Source: Prorocentrum cordatum (taxonomy: Eukaryota; Sar; Dinophyceae; Prorocentrales; Prorocentraceae). Taken from it: DNA of 64,000 nucleotides. This document shows, in pieces, positions 40,887-50,336 of the stretch. The translations under genes and the position numbers were made by a program. Every line of letters starts with the position of its first letter. Within the stretch, counting starts at the first letter, position 1. Location of the stretch: positions 1 through 64,000 of the forward strand of contig CAUYUJ010003405.1 of the NCBI GenBank assembly GCA_963575745.1, read 5' to 3'. The notes beneath the pieces were generated by a model, which had not been told where the DNA came from, did no database searches, and saw nothing but the letters and a program-made list of their open reading frames with translations.

Positions 40887-43679
40887 CTACTCAGCAGTGC
40901 CGCGCCCTCGCCTTCGCCGCCCGGGCAGGCCCCGGCGCCCTGTCTCCTGATAGCGCAGGCGCCGAGCATTATTCTTGAGAGTAGCCTCCTCCGTCTGCGA
41001 CTCGCTGCGCCCCTTCCTCTTCGCGAATATCGGTTGTCGGAGGCGCAACGCGCGCAGGAAGTGGCGCGAGCAAAGGCGGCACCCGTAGCTGAACACCTCC
41101 GCCAGCGTCGCGAGTTGCCCTGTCCTGATGCACCGCGCCTCGCCAGAGGCAGAGTCGTCGTAGACGCACTTCAGAAGCGCGGCCTCGCCGCCATCCACGC
41201 CCAGGATCCACTTCATCTCCGCCAGAGGCGGGAAGTCCGCATCCCTGGTAGCGTTCTTCCAGGCCAGGTAATCACGCGCCCTCTCGCTCGCGTCGCACTG
41301 GCGATGCCAGAACCTGACGCGGCAGAGATTGCCCACGAATTTAGAGAGCACATCCCCCCACCCGCGTTCCCCCCAGTGCCGCGCCTCGCCGCTGCGCTTC
41401 TCGAGGATGTGCTTGACGTCGGAGTCGGGAATCCCTGATTTGCGCTTCGATGCCTCGAAGGCGTCTGGCGTCAGCGCCGCCCACCCGTCGCCGAGCACGG
41501 CATTCGGGCATGCCTCGGCGAAGGGCGCGCCAGGGGCAGCGTCAGCAGCCCACAGCTCCTCCCACAGCCGCCGCCTGTAGCGCTGCTTGTTGGAGGCCAG
41601 CGCGCGCGCGACGGGCCGCGGCTGCCCTGCGCCATCTGGGTCGTCGTTTCGGTGGGGGACGCCTTCGAGAAACTGCCTCCATGTAGGGATCGGCTCGCAG
41701 AACCAATCGAGATTTCTCTGCATGCGGACGGCGTTTCTGTCCTCGAGCTGCGGCATTTGCCAGTCTCGGACGCGAGCTTGGGCGTCGGTTTCCCGACGCT
41801 CCTTGTTGTCGACGAAGTGCTGCTGCCTGGCGCACGTTCGGACGACGCTGCGAAGCTCGGCCTTGCGTTCGTCGGGCAATCGTCTGAGCTTCCCCTCAGA
41901 GGGACGAGTCGTCAGGCTCACTTCCTCTGTTGCGCCAGAGGCAGCATGCTCGAGCGCGCCAGAGGCAGCATCCTCCCGCTCGTCCTCTGATAAGCTAGAG
42001 GAAGCAACATCCTCCTCGGTCGGTCTCTGCATGCTTCTGGAACGCAACCTGCTCCGCCGCTCTTCGGAGGGCTCGAGTTGTCTCCCCCGTCGCATCGTTA
42101 CGGTCGACTCGCTTGCGTCGCCGTTGACGCCCTCGTCGAAAGACGAGCGGCCCAGCTCAGGAGCTGGAGGAGGCGGAGGCGCGCCCCCTGTTGCAGCGGG
42201 TGGAGGCGCCGCGATCGCACTGGCCAAGGCAGGCGGAGGCGCCGCGATCGCACTGGCCAAGGCAGGCGGAGGCCAAGCAAGCGGGCCCAAGGCCATCGCT
42301 GCCGAAGGCGCCGGATAGCCGCCAGAGGCAAGCAGGAGCGGCGCGACGGCAGGGGCAGGCGCGGGAGTCAGGGGAAGCTGCCCTGGCGGCGGCGGCTCTG
42401 GCACGTCTCGGGGAGAATGACGTGGCGGCGGCGGCGGCAACTGAGGCCACGTCGTCGCCGAATCTGCTGGCCAGCTGGCGGCCGGCGGCGGCGGCGGCGA
42501 GCTGGCAGCCTTAGCGGCGCTCGCCCGCGCCTGCGAAACCAAATCAGCGGGTGGCATTTTTACACGCGCGCCAGAGGCAGCGGCGCTGGCATTCTGCGAA
42601 GACGCCGCGGCAGGCGGCGGCGGCGCCGCCTTCTGATGCAGCGGAAGCGGCGCCTTCTTCGCGTAAACCTTTGGCGCCGCCTGCGGCGGCCACGCCAGCG
42701 GCGCAGGCCGCGGCGTGACTGGTGGAGCAGCGGCGCGGCCGCCGCCGCTCACGCTGGCTGGCGCAGGAGCCGGCGCAGGGGCAGGGGGCGGGAGTGGCGC
42801 AGGAGCTGGCGCAGGAGCTGGCGCAGGAGCAGCAACCGCAGCAGCTGCAGCAGCAGGAGCGGCGGACGCGCCAGAGGCAGCGGACGCACCAGAGGCAGCG
42901 GACGCGCCAGAGGCAGCGGAGACGCCAGAGAGAGCGTTATACTCCGCGGCGCACACGTCGGGCACGCGGTGGGCGGCTTCGACCAAGTCGAAAAATACTG
43001 AACGCGCCACGTCCCCTTGCTCCCTCGAGAGCTTCTTTCTAGGAGCAGGTCTCCACCACAAACCGAGCAGCCCAGAAGTGTGCCCAGACACCCTTTTGGC
43101 GGCATCGTTCACAGAGCACCCGATGAGCATCTCCACACGAGCCGACGCCGACAGGATCAGGTCAACTATGCTCTGGTGGTATTTGACCGCGCGACCGAAC
43201 TGATCAAACTCAGCTGGGTCGCGTTCTTTCTCTGCTTTGTATTTTTGCGACGCAATGACCATGGGGCGGGCGGGCGCCAAAGCCCAGATCCAGTGGACGT
43301 TCGCGCAGCGCATGTGCGTCAATGGCCCCCCAGCCGCGCCAGTGGCAGCGGAATGCTTGGGCAGCGCCGCCTTGCCATTGCTGCTTCCAGGCACTTGGGG
43401 CACCTCTTCAGTAGGCACGAAGAACGGCGGCATCCACCATTCCTGGGCAACCCTGCCAAAGTCGATATTGGCGCACGCGCAACACGGTCTCTGGCCGCCC
43501 GGCCCTGGCCGAGGAGCCAACGCGAAAGCAACCCCGCCACCAGCTCGGATGGGATGTCCAACCCGCGAGGTCCTCCAGGACTCGGTTGCCGACGCCGCGT
43601 CGAAGTTCTTCTCGACAGAGTCCGCGCCAGAGGCAGCGTTCTGAAAGCGCACCTGCTGCTGGCCGCCGCGGCGACTCAT
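40887..43679 (-). CDS. Gene C, about 930 residues, AASGA-rich member of an unrecognised two-gene family
   Basis: Start chosen at MSRRGGQQQ (43,679). Codons upstream only translate a CAG repeat. The N-terminal part holds CCACANIDFGRVAQEWWMPP and GLWWRPAPRKK, followed by an AR-V-FD helix. The middle is a long Ala/Pro-rich, probably disordered linker with many in-frame AASGA units. Basic and acidic stretches follow, then an ordered C-terminal part with C-PIP, RFWHRQ (about 787-794), DGGEAALL (about 829-836) and a C-IR-GQ-TLAEVF-YG-LC block (about 850-875). These C-terminal motifs, and the N-terminal W--P and AR-V-FD, recur in gene B. The frame is open for 2.8 kb without a break, which suggests a functional gene. 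I do not recognise the family. Confidence 0.7.
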   Translation of the reverse strand: MSRRGGQQQVRFQNAASGADSVEKNFDAASATESWRTSRVGHPIRAGGGVAFALAPRPGPGGQRPCCACANIDFGRVAQEWWMPPFFVPTEEVPQVPGSSNGKAALPKHSAATGAAGGPLTHMRCANVHWIWALAPARPMVIASQKYKAEKERDPAEFDQFGRAVKYHQSIVDLILSASARVEMLIGCSVNDAAKRVSGHTSGLLGLWWRPAPRKKLSREQGDVARSVFFDLVEAAHRVPDVCAAEYNALSGVSAASGASAASGASAASGASAAPAAAAAAVAAPAPAPAPAPAPLPPPAPAPAPAPASVSGGGRAAAPPVTPRPAPLAWPPQAAPKVYAKKAPLPLHQKAAPPPPAAASSQNASAAASGARVKMPPADLVSQARASAAKAASSPPPPPAASWPADSATTWPQLPPPPPRHSPRDVPEPPPPGQLPLTPAPAPAVAPLLLASGGYPAPSAAMALGPLAWPPPALASAIAAPPPALASAIAAPPPAATGGAPPPPPAPELGRSSFDEGVNGDASESTVTMRRGRQLEPSEERRSRLRSRSMQRPTEEDVASSSLSEDEREDAASGALEHAASGATEEVSLTTRPSEGKLRRLPDERKAELRSVVRTCARQQHFVDNKERRETDAQARVRDWQMPQLEDRNAVRMQRNLDWFCEPIPTWRQFLEGVPHRNDDPDGAGQPRPVARALASNKQRYRRRLWEELWAADAAPGAPFAEACPNAVLGDGWAALTPDAFEASKRKSGIPDSDVKHILEKRSGEARHWGERGWGDVLSKFVGNLCRVRFWHRQCDASERARDYLAWKNATRDADFPPLAEMKWILGVDGGEAALLKCVYDDSASGEARCIRTGQLATLAEVFSYGCRLCSRHFLRALRLRQPIFAKRKGRSESQTEEATLKNNARRLRYQETGRRGLPGRRRRGRGTAE

Positions 43680-43744
43680 CGCGGCAAGCGCGCCGCGGTC
43701 GCGCCTTCCCGGCTCGAGCCTGCAAGCGCGACGGACACGCGGGA

Positions 43745-44245
43745 GGGGCAGGAGGAGGAGGGGGAGCAGCAGCAGCACCAAAACGAGCAGCAGCAGCAGC
43801 ACAAGCAGCAGCAACATTGAGGAGCAGCCTCAGCAGGAGGAGGACGAGCAGCAGCAGCAGCAGGAGAAGAAGCGGGAGAGGCAAGAAGAGGAGAAGCAGC
43901 AGCAGCAGCAGAAGCAGCAGCATTGGGGGGCAGCCTCAACAGAGGGGGGCCGAGGAGGAGGAGCAGCAACAGCAGAAGCAGCAGCGAAGGAGAAGCAGGA
44001 GGATGATGAAGAGGAGGAGGAGAAGCAGCAGCACTAGCAGCATCAGCAGCAGCAACAACAGCAGCAGCATGGAGGAGCAGCCTCGGAAGGAGTCGGAGGA
44101 AAAGCAGCAGCAGCACGAGCAGAAGAAGCAGGGGCAGCGGCTTGAAGGAGGCGGTGGAACAGCAGCAACATCAGCAGCAGCAGGAGAAGCTGGAGGAGGC
44201 GGAGCAGCAGCAGTAGCAGCAGCCGGCAGCAGCAGCAGCGCATGA
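43745..44245 (+). repeat. (CAG)n/(AGCAGG)n compound microsatellite
   Basis: About 500 bp of AGC/CAG/GAG triplets between genes B and C. Poly-Gln, poly-Leu and poly-Ser frames are artefacts. Confidence 0.9.
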
Positions 44246-44469
44246 GCCTGCCCTTCTTTCCCGCGCGCGGCTGCGCACCAGCGGAGCAGCCCAGAGCACC
44301 TAGCACGGAGCCCTAGTCGGGAGAACCCTACGTCAAAGGAAGGAAGCGCAGAGGCAGCCTGCAAGCCATTGCTGCGCGAAAGGATATCAGCGCCAGAGGC
44401 AGCCTGCAAACCACTGCTGCGTGAAAGGGTATCAGCGCCAGAGGCAGCTGGAAGCGGTCACACCCCCGC

Positions 44470-46452
44470 TCACTCCTTCTTGATGTATTTCCGAGTCGCG
44501 GAGTCCCACACGAACTTCGACTTGCGCTTCTGCTTGTGGACAAGGGTAGGCAGATCCATGTAAAACGTGTCCATGTCAAAAGCAGTGCACAACTGTGCGC
44601 CCATGTAGAACAACTGGGCGAGCGTGACGACTTGACCAACCCGGATGTCCACATCGAAGTCACATCTCCAAGGAGGCGTCGCGCCAGAGGCAGCGGATCT
44701 CCAAGGAGGCGTGAAGGCCCGACGGAGCAGCGTCGTCTGGCCACCATCTGTGTCCAAATTCAACGCAGCCTCTTTCCGCGTGAGCCAGCCCTCGGACTTC
44801 CGATTGTACACCCACCTCCGCGTTTCCTCGGTCCTTGCGAACTGGGAATGCCAGAATCTCGGATGAAGAACATCGAGAGGTTCCAGAAGCTTCCAGCCGA
44901 AGTCCTGGAGGACCCTGACCACCCCGTCGTGCTTGCTGAACAAGTGCTTCAAGAAGTCAGAAACGGTCTCGGTGGACCAATCATCGCGAAGCAACTTCCA
45001 CGTGGGCGACTCCCGCGGCAAGCAGTGGGCGAGCGGACCATCGCCAGAGGCAGGTTTCAAGCGTGGCCAGGCGTGAGTAAGCCAACAATCCTCCGCGAGA
45101 GAAACGTTTTTGAAGTCCTCCCTGAAAAATTTCAGATGATGCACCTTCTTCGACCCGAAAGCCTTCACCCGCTCATCCTGGCACTCGATCTTGTCGCTGA
45201 AGTGCTCTACGCCGTTGATGGTATCTGAAGGGTTCGGAATGGGAAAGCATTGCTCGTGCAGGAGGGCGATGAGGCTGGAGACGCGACGTCGCCTCCTCTT
45301 CGTGAAGTTTGCACTGCGCAGCCAAGCTACTGCTCCCCTTGGCCAGCCTCGGTAATCCGTAAAAAAATTAGCTGCTTCAACTTAGCAATCCGCGTTGCGC
45401 CACAGGCAGCAGGAGAAACAGCGCCAAAGGCGGCAGCAGGCATTGCGCCAGAGGCAGCACCGCGCACTGCGCCAGACGCAGCACTACGCTCCGCGCCAGA
45501 GGCAACGTCTTCCCTGTCAGAGCCTGCGCGGTCCGTTTTGCTCCCATAGCTGCTGTCGTTGTCGGCAGCGGAGCGGCCCTGCTCCGAAGAGTCGGATTCC
45601 CGCTCGAAGTCGTCGGATTCTGCCGCCAAGTCGACTGCATACTTAGGTCCAGTCGTCTTCCGTTCCGCCTCCGTGGGCTCCTCGCCGCCTGATCCCGCGA
45701 GCGCGCCAGAGGCAGCTTTGGGGTCGCCGCTCGCCCACGACCCACCCTCGTCCATAAAGACGCTCTGCACATCCAGCTCGCAGACGTCGAAGATCACCTG
45801 CCGCGCAGCCCTGGCGCGCGCGCCAGTCCAGCCTCGACCTTTCGGATGCCGCCAAAGACAGAACATGTCCTTATGGATGCCCTTCGTGGTGAGGCCCATG
45901 TAAAAGACCTGTCCACTCCCTGCCAAACAGACTGACATGCTGTAGGGGCTCTGGTCGCCATCGTTTGCGCTGCCTCCACTATCCCGCGCGCTCTTGCACC
46001 CCTTCCCCTTGTGATGGAACAGGAGCAGCGCCGCGAGAGGATGCTCAATTGTCAACGCGGCCACGTGGTCAACACTCATCGCGCGCTGCGTCGTCGCGGC
46101 AGAGGCAGCGGCCAAGAGGACCGGCATCATACACATGCAACTTGGGCCCCCTGCCAACTGGCTCGGCGAGCGGAGGAATTCGCCGAGACATGGGAATCAA
46201 GACTGCGTCGCCCAGGAACTTGCCGTCCCACATCCGCGCGTAAACCCCTCCTTCCACGCGCTCCCCAAGGGCGCCAGAAAGGCCCGCGGACGGAGCGCTA
46301 AGTTGGCCGAGCGGCCGCCCAACATAATCTCCTGCTGGGTGCTCATTCTTCCACTGCGGCAAACGGCCCGCCAGGTCTTCCACCGCCGCCCCGTCGCGAC
46401 CGCCCTCGGCGCCAGAGGCAGCCGCTTGCGAGCTGCGCCCACGCCCCCCCAT
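44470..46452 (-). CDS. Gene B, paralogue of gene C, with frame breaks
   Basis: Start taken at MGGRGRSSQAAASGA (46,452), which parallels the start of gene C. Coding runs in one frame to about 46,110, in a second to about 45,365 (CLWRHPKGRGW then AARQVIFDV, and several AASGA units), then in a third to the stop at 44,470. The third frame is already open before its first Val/Met (FPIPNPSDTINGVEHFSDK) and carries RFWHSQ, DGGQTTLL and IRVGQVVTLAQLF followed by LCTAF. The second break sits at seven A (45,361-45,367) and could be one missing base, or an intron end (T-run then CGGATTACCGAG on the minus strand). About 660 residues in all. Function unknown. It is shorter than gene C because its linker is shorter. 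Confidence 0.6.
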
Positions 46453-46835
46453 GATAACGCGCGCGATGCGCGCGATGGCGGCCGCCAAGAAAAGAGGCGC
46501 ACTCGAGCCGAAAAAGGCTGCGATAAACGACAGCGACGGCGGCTGCGAGGGCGAGGCCGAGGCTGACAAAGAGCACGCAGCAGAGGGCGCAGGCCAGGGT
46601 GAGCGGCGCGAGGCGGGGGCGAAGCTGAGGATGAAGATAGCCTCGGAGCAGCGGGCGACAATGAGAAAGGTGAGGGCGGGAGCGAAGCTGAAGATGGAGA
46701 TGACCTCGGAGCAGTGCAAGGAGCTGGTCAGACTACAGAAGGCCAGGCCGATGTCGGAGGCAGCGCGAGGATCAAACGGGAGCTCGCGCGAGGATGGGGT
46801 GGAGCAGATACACATGCACAGGAAGATCTTTTTTA

Positions 46836-47267
46836 TCATGAGCTAACACATAAGAGAGGTCTCAGCGCAATGTGCGAAAGGATCAAGGGGCGCCAGAGGC
46901 AGCCACAGATTTGCGCCAGACGCAGCAACTGCGAGCACGGCATGCGCATCACAAAGAAGCGCCCCACCGCGTCAACGCCAGGAAGGTGCAAACACCCTCC
47001 TTCGCGGAAGTGCTCGGCCAGAGCTCCGACGCGATCCTCGCCCAGCGCAAACTTGAGCGCGCGCCGCGCGAGCGCCATGCGCAGAAGTTGCATTTCTGCC
47101 GGAAAAGGCCGCGAAGAGAGGTAGTCGCGTAAATCCATGGCGCCCCCGAGAGCGCGATGCACTGCGCACAGTCCCACGCCAGAGGCAGTGAATGCTGCAT
47201 GAGGCATGTCCGCGATGAACATTATCTGCAAGCGCATGCGAACGGCGCCCCAGCACTCGGATTTCAC
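46836..47267 (-). CDS. Gene A, C-terminal part
   Basis: Overlaps the stop of the preceding frame by four bases (ATGA-type). Ordered composition: RLQIMFIADMPHAAFTASGV, then LLRMALARRALKFALGEDRV and REGGCLHLPGVDAVGRFFVM. The repeat at about 47,168 is read in the AASGA frame here. At about 46,890-46,925 two further repeats are out of that frame, so true coding probably ends or shifts before about 46,930. Function unknown. Confidence 0.45.
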   Translation of the reverse strand: MKSECWGAVRMRLQIMFIADMPHAAFTASGVGLCAVHRALGGAMDLRDYLSSRPFPAEMQLLRMALARRALKFALGEDRVGALAEHFREGGCLHLPGVDAVGRFFVMRMPCSQLLRLAQICGCLWRPLILSHIALRPLLCVSS

Positions 47268-48190
47268 CCCCGCACATGAGGCATGGTTTTGCGCAGCTCG
47301 AATCGTGAACTTCGAGCAAGTAGCGCCTGCGCAACAGACGACAAGGAGTGCATGACGCTCGAAAGACTACCGTCCCAGACGACGTGCCATTTGAGCAGTG
47401 GCCGCACAACTCCAGCACGCCAACGCGGGCGCTTACGACTAGGGGGAGTACCACCGGAAGAGGCGGCGCCAGAGGCAGCCGAAGAATCCGCGGCAGCAGC
47501 GGGGCTCGAGAGTTCAGCCTGCTCTGCGCATAGCCTCTGGCGTGGAACCTCCGCGCGTGCAGAAACGATGCCCAAGTCACCCGCTACAGTAACAGGACGT
47601 GCTGGCTGTGGCACCTCTTCACGCCCGACCACCTCCTTAGTGTTCTGAGAAAGACAGAGGAAGCACACCAGATCATCCAGGTCGCACGTGGCGCCAGAGG
47701 CAGGCCAGACGTCCTCAGATATGAAATGGCAAACTTCGACGGCGTCCTGGTACCGGAGATCCCCGGCAGCCGCAACTCCTTTTGCCGCGCCAGAGCCCAT
47801 GCCAGCAAGCAAATCCCAATCCCTCTCGGATAAAATCGGTCGAACATCCTCTGCCTTGAAAAGCCAGCGCAAAAGCGTTGTGCGCGCAGAAATCGCATTC
47901 GCCCACAACCGTACACAACGCAGATGCACCTCGCAAGTGGCATACGATGCGCCAGAGGCAGCAGTTGCGCCAGAGGCAGCAAAGGATGCCGCCAGCTTCT
48001 TCGTGGTATCCTCCAAACGGCCACCTCGCAATTCCGCCATAAGGATCAACTCCTCCTCCGCTAGTCTCCTCTTGGTCGGATTCATCACGAGGCGGTAGGA
48101 AAAGATGCCAGCGGCGCCGCCGCCCAAAGCACGCACCTGACGTCGCGGCATGATGTCCACGGTGCCCTCGCTGCCATTGCATACGACCAA
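47264..48190 (-). CDS. Gene A, middle part
   Basis: 309 codons. DFLVVCNGSEGTVDIMPRRQ is already in frame upstream of the first Met, so coding enters from 48,195-48,662 through a frame change near 48,203. CEVHLRCVRLWANAISARTT and ILSERDWDLLAGMGSG look ordered. All copies of the 14-bp repeat (about 47,949, 47,967, 47,690, 47,465) read AASGA or ASGA in this frame. The C-terminal part is basic (SRKRPRWRAGVVRPL). Family not recognised. Confidence 0.5.
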   Translation of the reverse strand: MVVCNGSEGTVDIMPRRQVRALGGGAAGIFSYRLVMNPTKRRLAEEELILMAELRGGRLEDTTKKLAASFAASGATAASGASYATCEVHLRCVRLWANAISARTTLLRWLFKAEDVRPILSERDWDLLAGMGSGAAKGVAAAGDLRYQDAVEVCHFISEDVWPASGATCDLDDLVCFLCLSQNTKEVVGREEVPQPARPVTVAGDLGIVSARAEVPRQRLCAEQAELSSPAAAADSSAASGAASSGGTPPSRKRPRWRAGVVRPLLKWHVVWDGSLSSVMHSLSSVAQALLARSSRFELRKTMPHVRG

Positions 48191-48194
48191 AAAA

Positions 48195-48662
48195 TCATTT
48201 TGGTTGAAGAATCACCATGGCCTGTCGCCACGCACGTTCGTACAAGGTTGCTCGGCCCTGTGCGTCGGCCACCAGGAGCTCGCCCTTGCGCCGCAGCAAA
48301 TGGTCGAGGACGCACGCGACTGGCCACCTCCAGTAGCAGGGAAACGCGACGCAGAGAATCTCCAAACGCAGCGCGCCAGAGGCAGCGAAATGTTCCCGAA
48401 GCACCATACCTGCCGTTATACCCATGCGAACGTCGCGCCTGTGACGCAGCGACGCGATGCAACCGCCCTGCACGAAGTCACCGAAGCAGTTCGCGACAAC
48501 CCCGATTAAGTTCCGCATCCGCTTCACCTTAAAGCGTGCTCCTCGGCGCATGGGGCGAAACTGATGGCAGTCCTCAATCTTGCACGACCGGTCGTCGCGA
48601 GCACGCTGCCCGCAGATGGGACACCAACACACCATCGGCGAGTAAGGCGCCAGAGGCAGCAC
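48195..48662 (-). CDS. Gene A, N-terminal part with Cys-rich motif
   Basis: 156 codons. CWCPICGQRARDDRSCKIED continuing with CHQF gives C-x2-C, C, C spacing suggesting a small zinc site. It is followed by basic KVKRMRN and an ordered stretch (LEILCVAFPCYWRWPVACVL, LLRRKGELLVADAQGRATLY). The repeat at about 48,376 reads AASGA. The start is uncertain, since the 14-bp repeat at 48,647-48,660 lies at the first codons. Confidence 0.45.
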   Translation of the reverse strand: MLPLAPYSPMVCWCPICGQRARDDRSCKIEDCHQFRPMRRGARFKVKRMRNLIGVVANCFGDFVQGGCIASLRHRRDVRMGITAGMVLREHFAASGALRLEILCVAFPCYWRWPVACVLDHLLRRKGELLVADAQGRATLYERAWRQAMVILQPK

Positions 48663-48704
48663 AGAAACTTATGCGCCAGAGGCAGCAGGCGCGCCAGAGG
48701 CAGC

Positions 48705-49010
48705 GCTTCAGTTTATCTTTGCGCTCGCTTGCAGAACAACGGAACCTGCGGTCCATTCGCCTCAGGCGGGTGGCTGCGTCGCTGGCCTTGAGCCCAAGCT
48801 GCGCTCTGCCCTGCTGCTGCTGTTGCTCTTGCTGCGGCTGCTGGTCCTGCTGCTGCTGCTGTTGCTTCTCCTTTTTCCTGATCCTCCTCCATCATCCGCC
48901 TCCTCTCCTGCTCCTCATCCCCCGCCTCCCCCTCAGCCTCCTCACCAGGTGAAGGCGCGCAAACCCGAATTGTTTCCTCGACGTTTACAAACAACCGAGA
49001 AATACATTCA
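48705..49010. other. Spacer with short CTG runs
   Basis: CTGCTG-type triplets at about 48,808-48,875 and a C-rich patch. No gene recognised. Confidence 0.5.
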
Positions 49011-49515
49011 AAATCAGCAAACAGCCCAAAGAATGGTAGTCGCCAGTGTGGCCAACAGCCGGGTTGCGAGTCTGAATGTTGCACTCGCCCGAGCTGCTTT
49101 TGCTTTGCCAATGTTGCAAACAGCCGAATCCTGAATCTCAACATGCGTTACAAACAATCGATCTGCGAAATCCGATTGAGCAAGCAGCAAAACATTAAGA
49201 GGCCCAATTTTGCAAATAGAATGATTGTGAGACCCAATTTTGCAAACAGAAAAGTTGTGAGCGCCAACTCTGCAAACAGAAAAGTTGTGAGCGCCAATTC
49301 TGCAAACAGAAAAGATGTGAGGCAAAATTTTGCAAACAACAAGTTGTGAGCGCCAATTCTGCAAACAGGAAAGTTGTGAGGCCAAATTCTGCAAACAGAA
49401 AAGTTGTGAGCGCCAATTTTGCAAACAGCAAAGTTGTGAGCGCCAATTCTGCAAACAGAAAAGTTGTGAGCGACAATTTTGCTAACAGAAAAATTGCGAG
49501 GCGACAACTCACACT
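49010..49515. repeat. 30-bp tandem repeat (AATTCTGCAAACAGAAAAGTT)
   Basis: About ten near-identical 30-bp units from 49,200 to 49,500, preceded by looser copies of GCAAACAG back to about 49,010. Because the unit is ten codons, open frames exist on both strands (plus-strand reading KVVSANSANR). I consider these non-coding. Confidence 0.9.
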
Positions 49516-49712
49516 CCCAACTCCTGGTTCTTGTAAGTTACAAGGACAAGGAATTACTCCAACATCGACATCTCTTCTCATCAACTTTGCAAACGGCTGA
49601 CTTGTCGACAACTCGTATATTCAACTTATGATTTCTAAACAAAGAAATTTACAAACAGTCTTCCTCAATTCCACCACATCTAAAGAGCAACGACATCGCT
49701 TCCGGCCAAGAC
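49516..49712. other. Unassigned spacer
   Basis: AT-richer sequence with no feature seen. Confidence 0.4.
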
Positions 49713-50336
49713 TATGCTGCGCAATGCTGCGCTATGCTATGCTATGCTATGCTATGCTATGCTAGGTTACGCTCGGCTGCGCTATGCTATGCTAGGCAAG
49801 GCTATGAGATGCTATGCTGCACTGTGTTATGCTATGCTATGCTATGGTCCGCTATGCTATGCTATGCCATGCTATGCTGCGCTATGCTGTACTGTGCTAG
49901 GCTATGATATGATATGATATGATGCGCTGTGCTCTGCTATGCTATGATATGCTATACTATGCTATACTATGTTATGATATGATATGATATGATATGATGT
50001 GATGTGTTTTGCTATGATATGATGCGCTGCGTTATGCTAAGCAATACTATGCTATGATATGCTGCGCTATCTTATTGTATGATATGCTATGCTATGCTAT
50101 GTTATGCGGAGCTATGCTATGCTATGCTATGATTGGCTCTGCTATGCTATGCTATGATATGCTGTGCTAATGCTGCGCTGCGCTATGCTGCGCTGCGCTA
50201 TGCTAAGCTAAGGTGAGCTAAGCTATGCTAAGCTAAGCTAAACTAAGCTAAGCTAAACTAAGCTAAGCTACGCTAAGCTAAGCTAAGCTATAATGAGATC
50301 AGCTAAGCTAAGCTAAGCTTAGCTAAGCTAAGCTGG
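49713..50336. repeat. Pentanucleotide satellite GCTAT, passing into GCTAA
   Basis: The unit GCTAT/GATAT dominates 49,713-50,190, then switches to GCTAA (AAGCTAAGCT) up to 50,333. Confidence 0.95.

Larger units (their letters stand above)
36069..48704 (+). repeat. Dispersed 14-bp repeat GCGCCAGAGGCAGC, single orientation
   Basis: Roughly 45-50 exact or near copies between 36,069 and 48,704, all in the same orientation. Examples are 43,624-43,637, 48,647-48,660, 48,673-48,686 and 48,691-48,704. They occur singly or as close groups (three within 42,868-42,912). I found essentially none elsewhere in the window. The core GCC-AGA-GGC can form a small hairpin. On the minus strand it reads AASGA, LPLA or CLWR depending on frame, and within the genes called here it is mostly AASGA. 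Confidence 0.9.

Noticed and set aside
43680-43820. N-terminal Leu-rich extension of gene C, resembling a signal peptide
   Set aside because: It is the antisense reading of a CAG/CAA microsatellite. The start at 43,679 parallels the start of the paralogue.
49143-49600. Plus- and minus-strand frames of 85-146 codons in the 30-bp repeat
   Set aside because: The unit is exactly ten codons, so open frames are automatic. No start context or motif supports translation.
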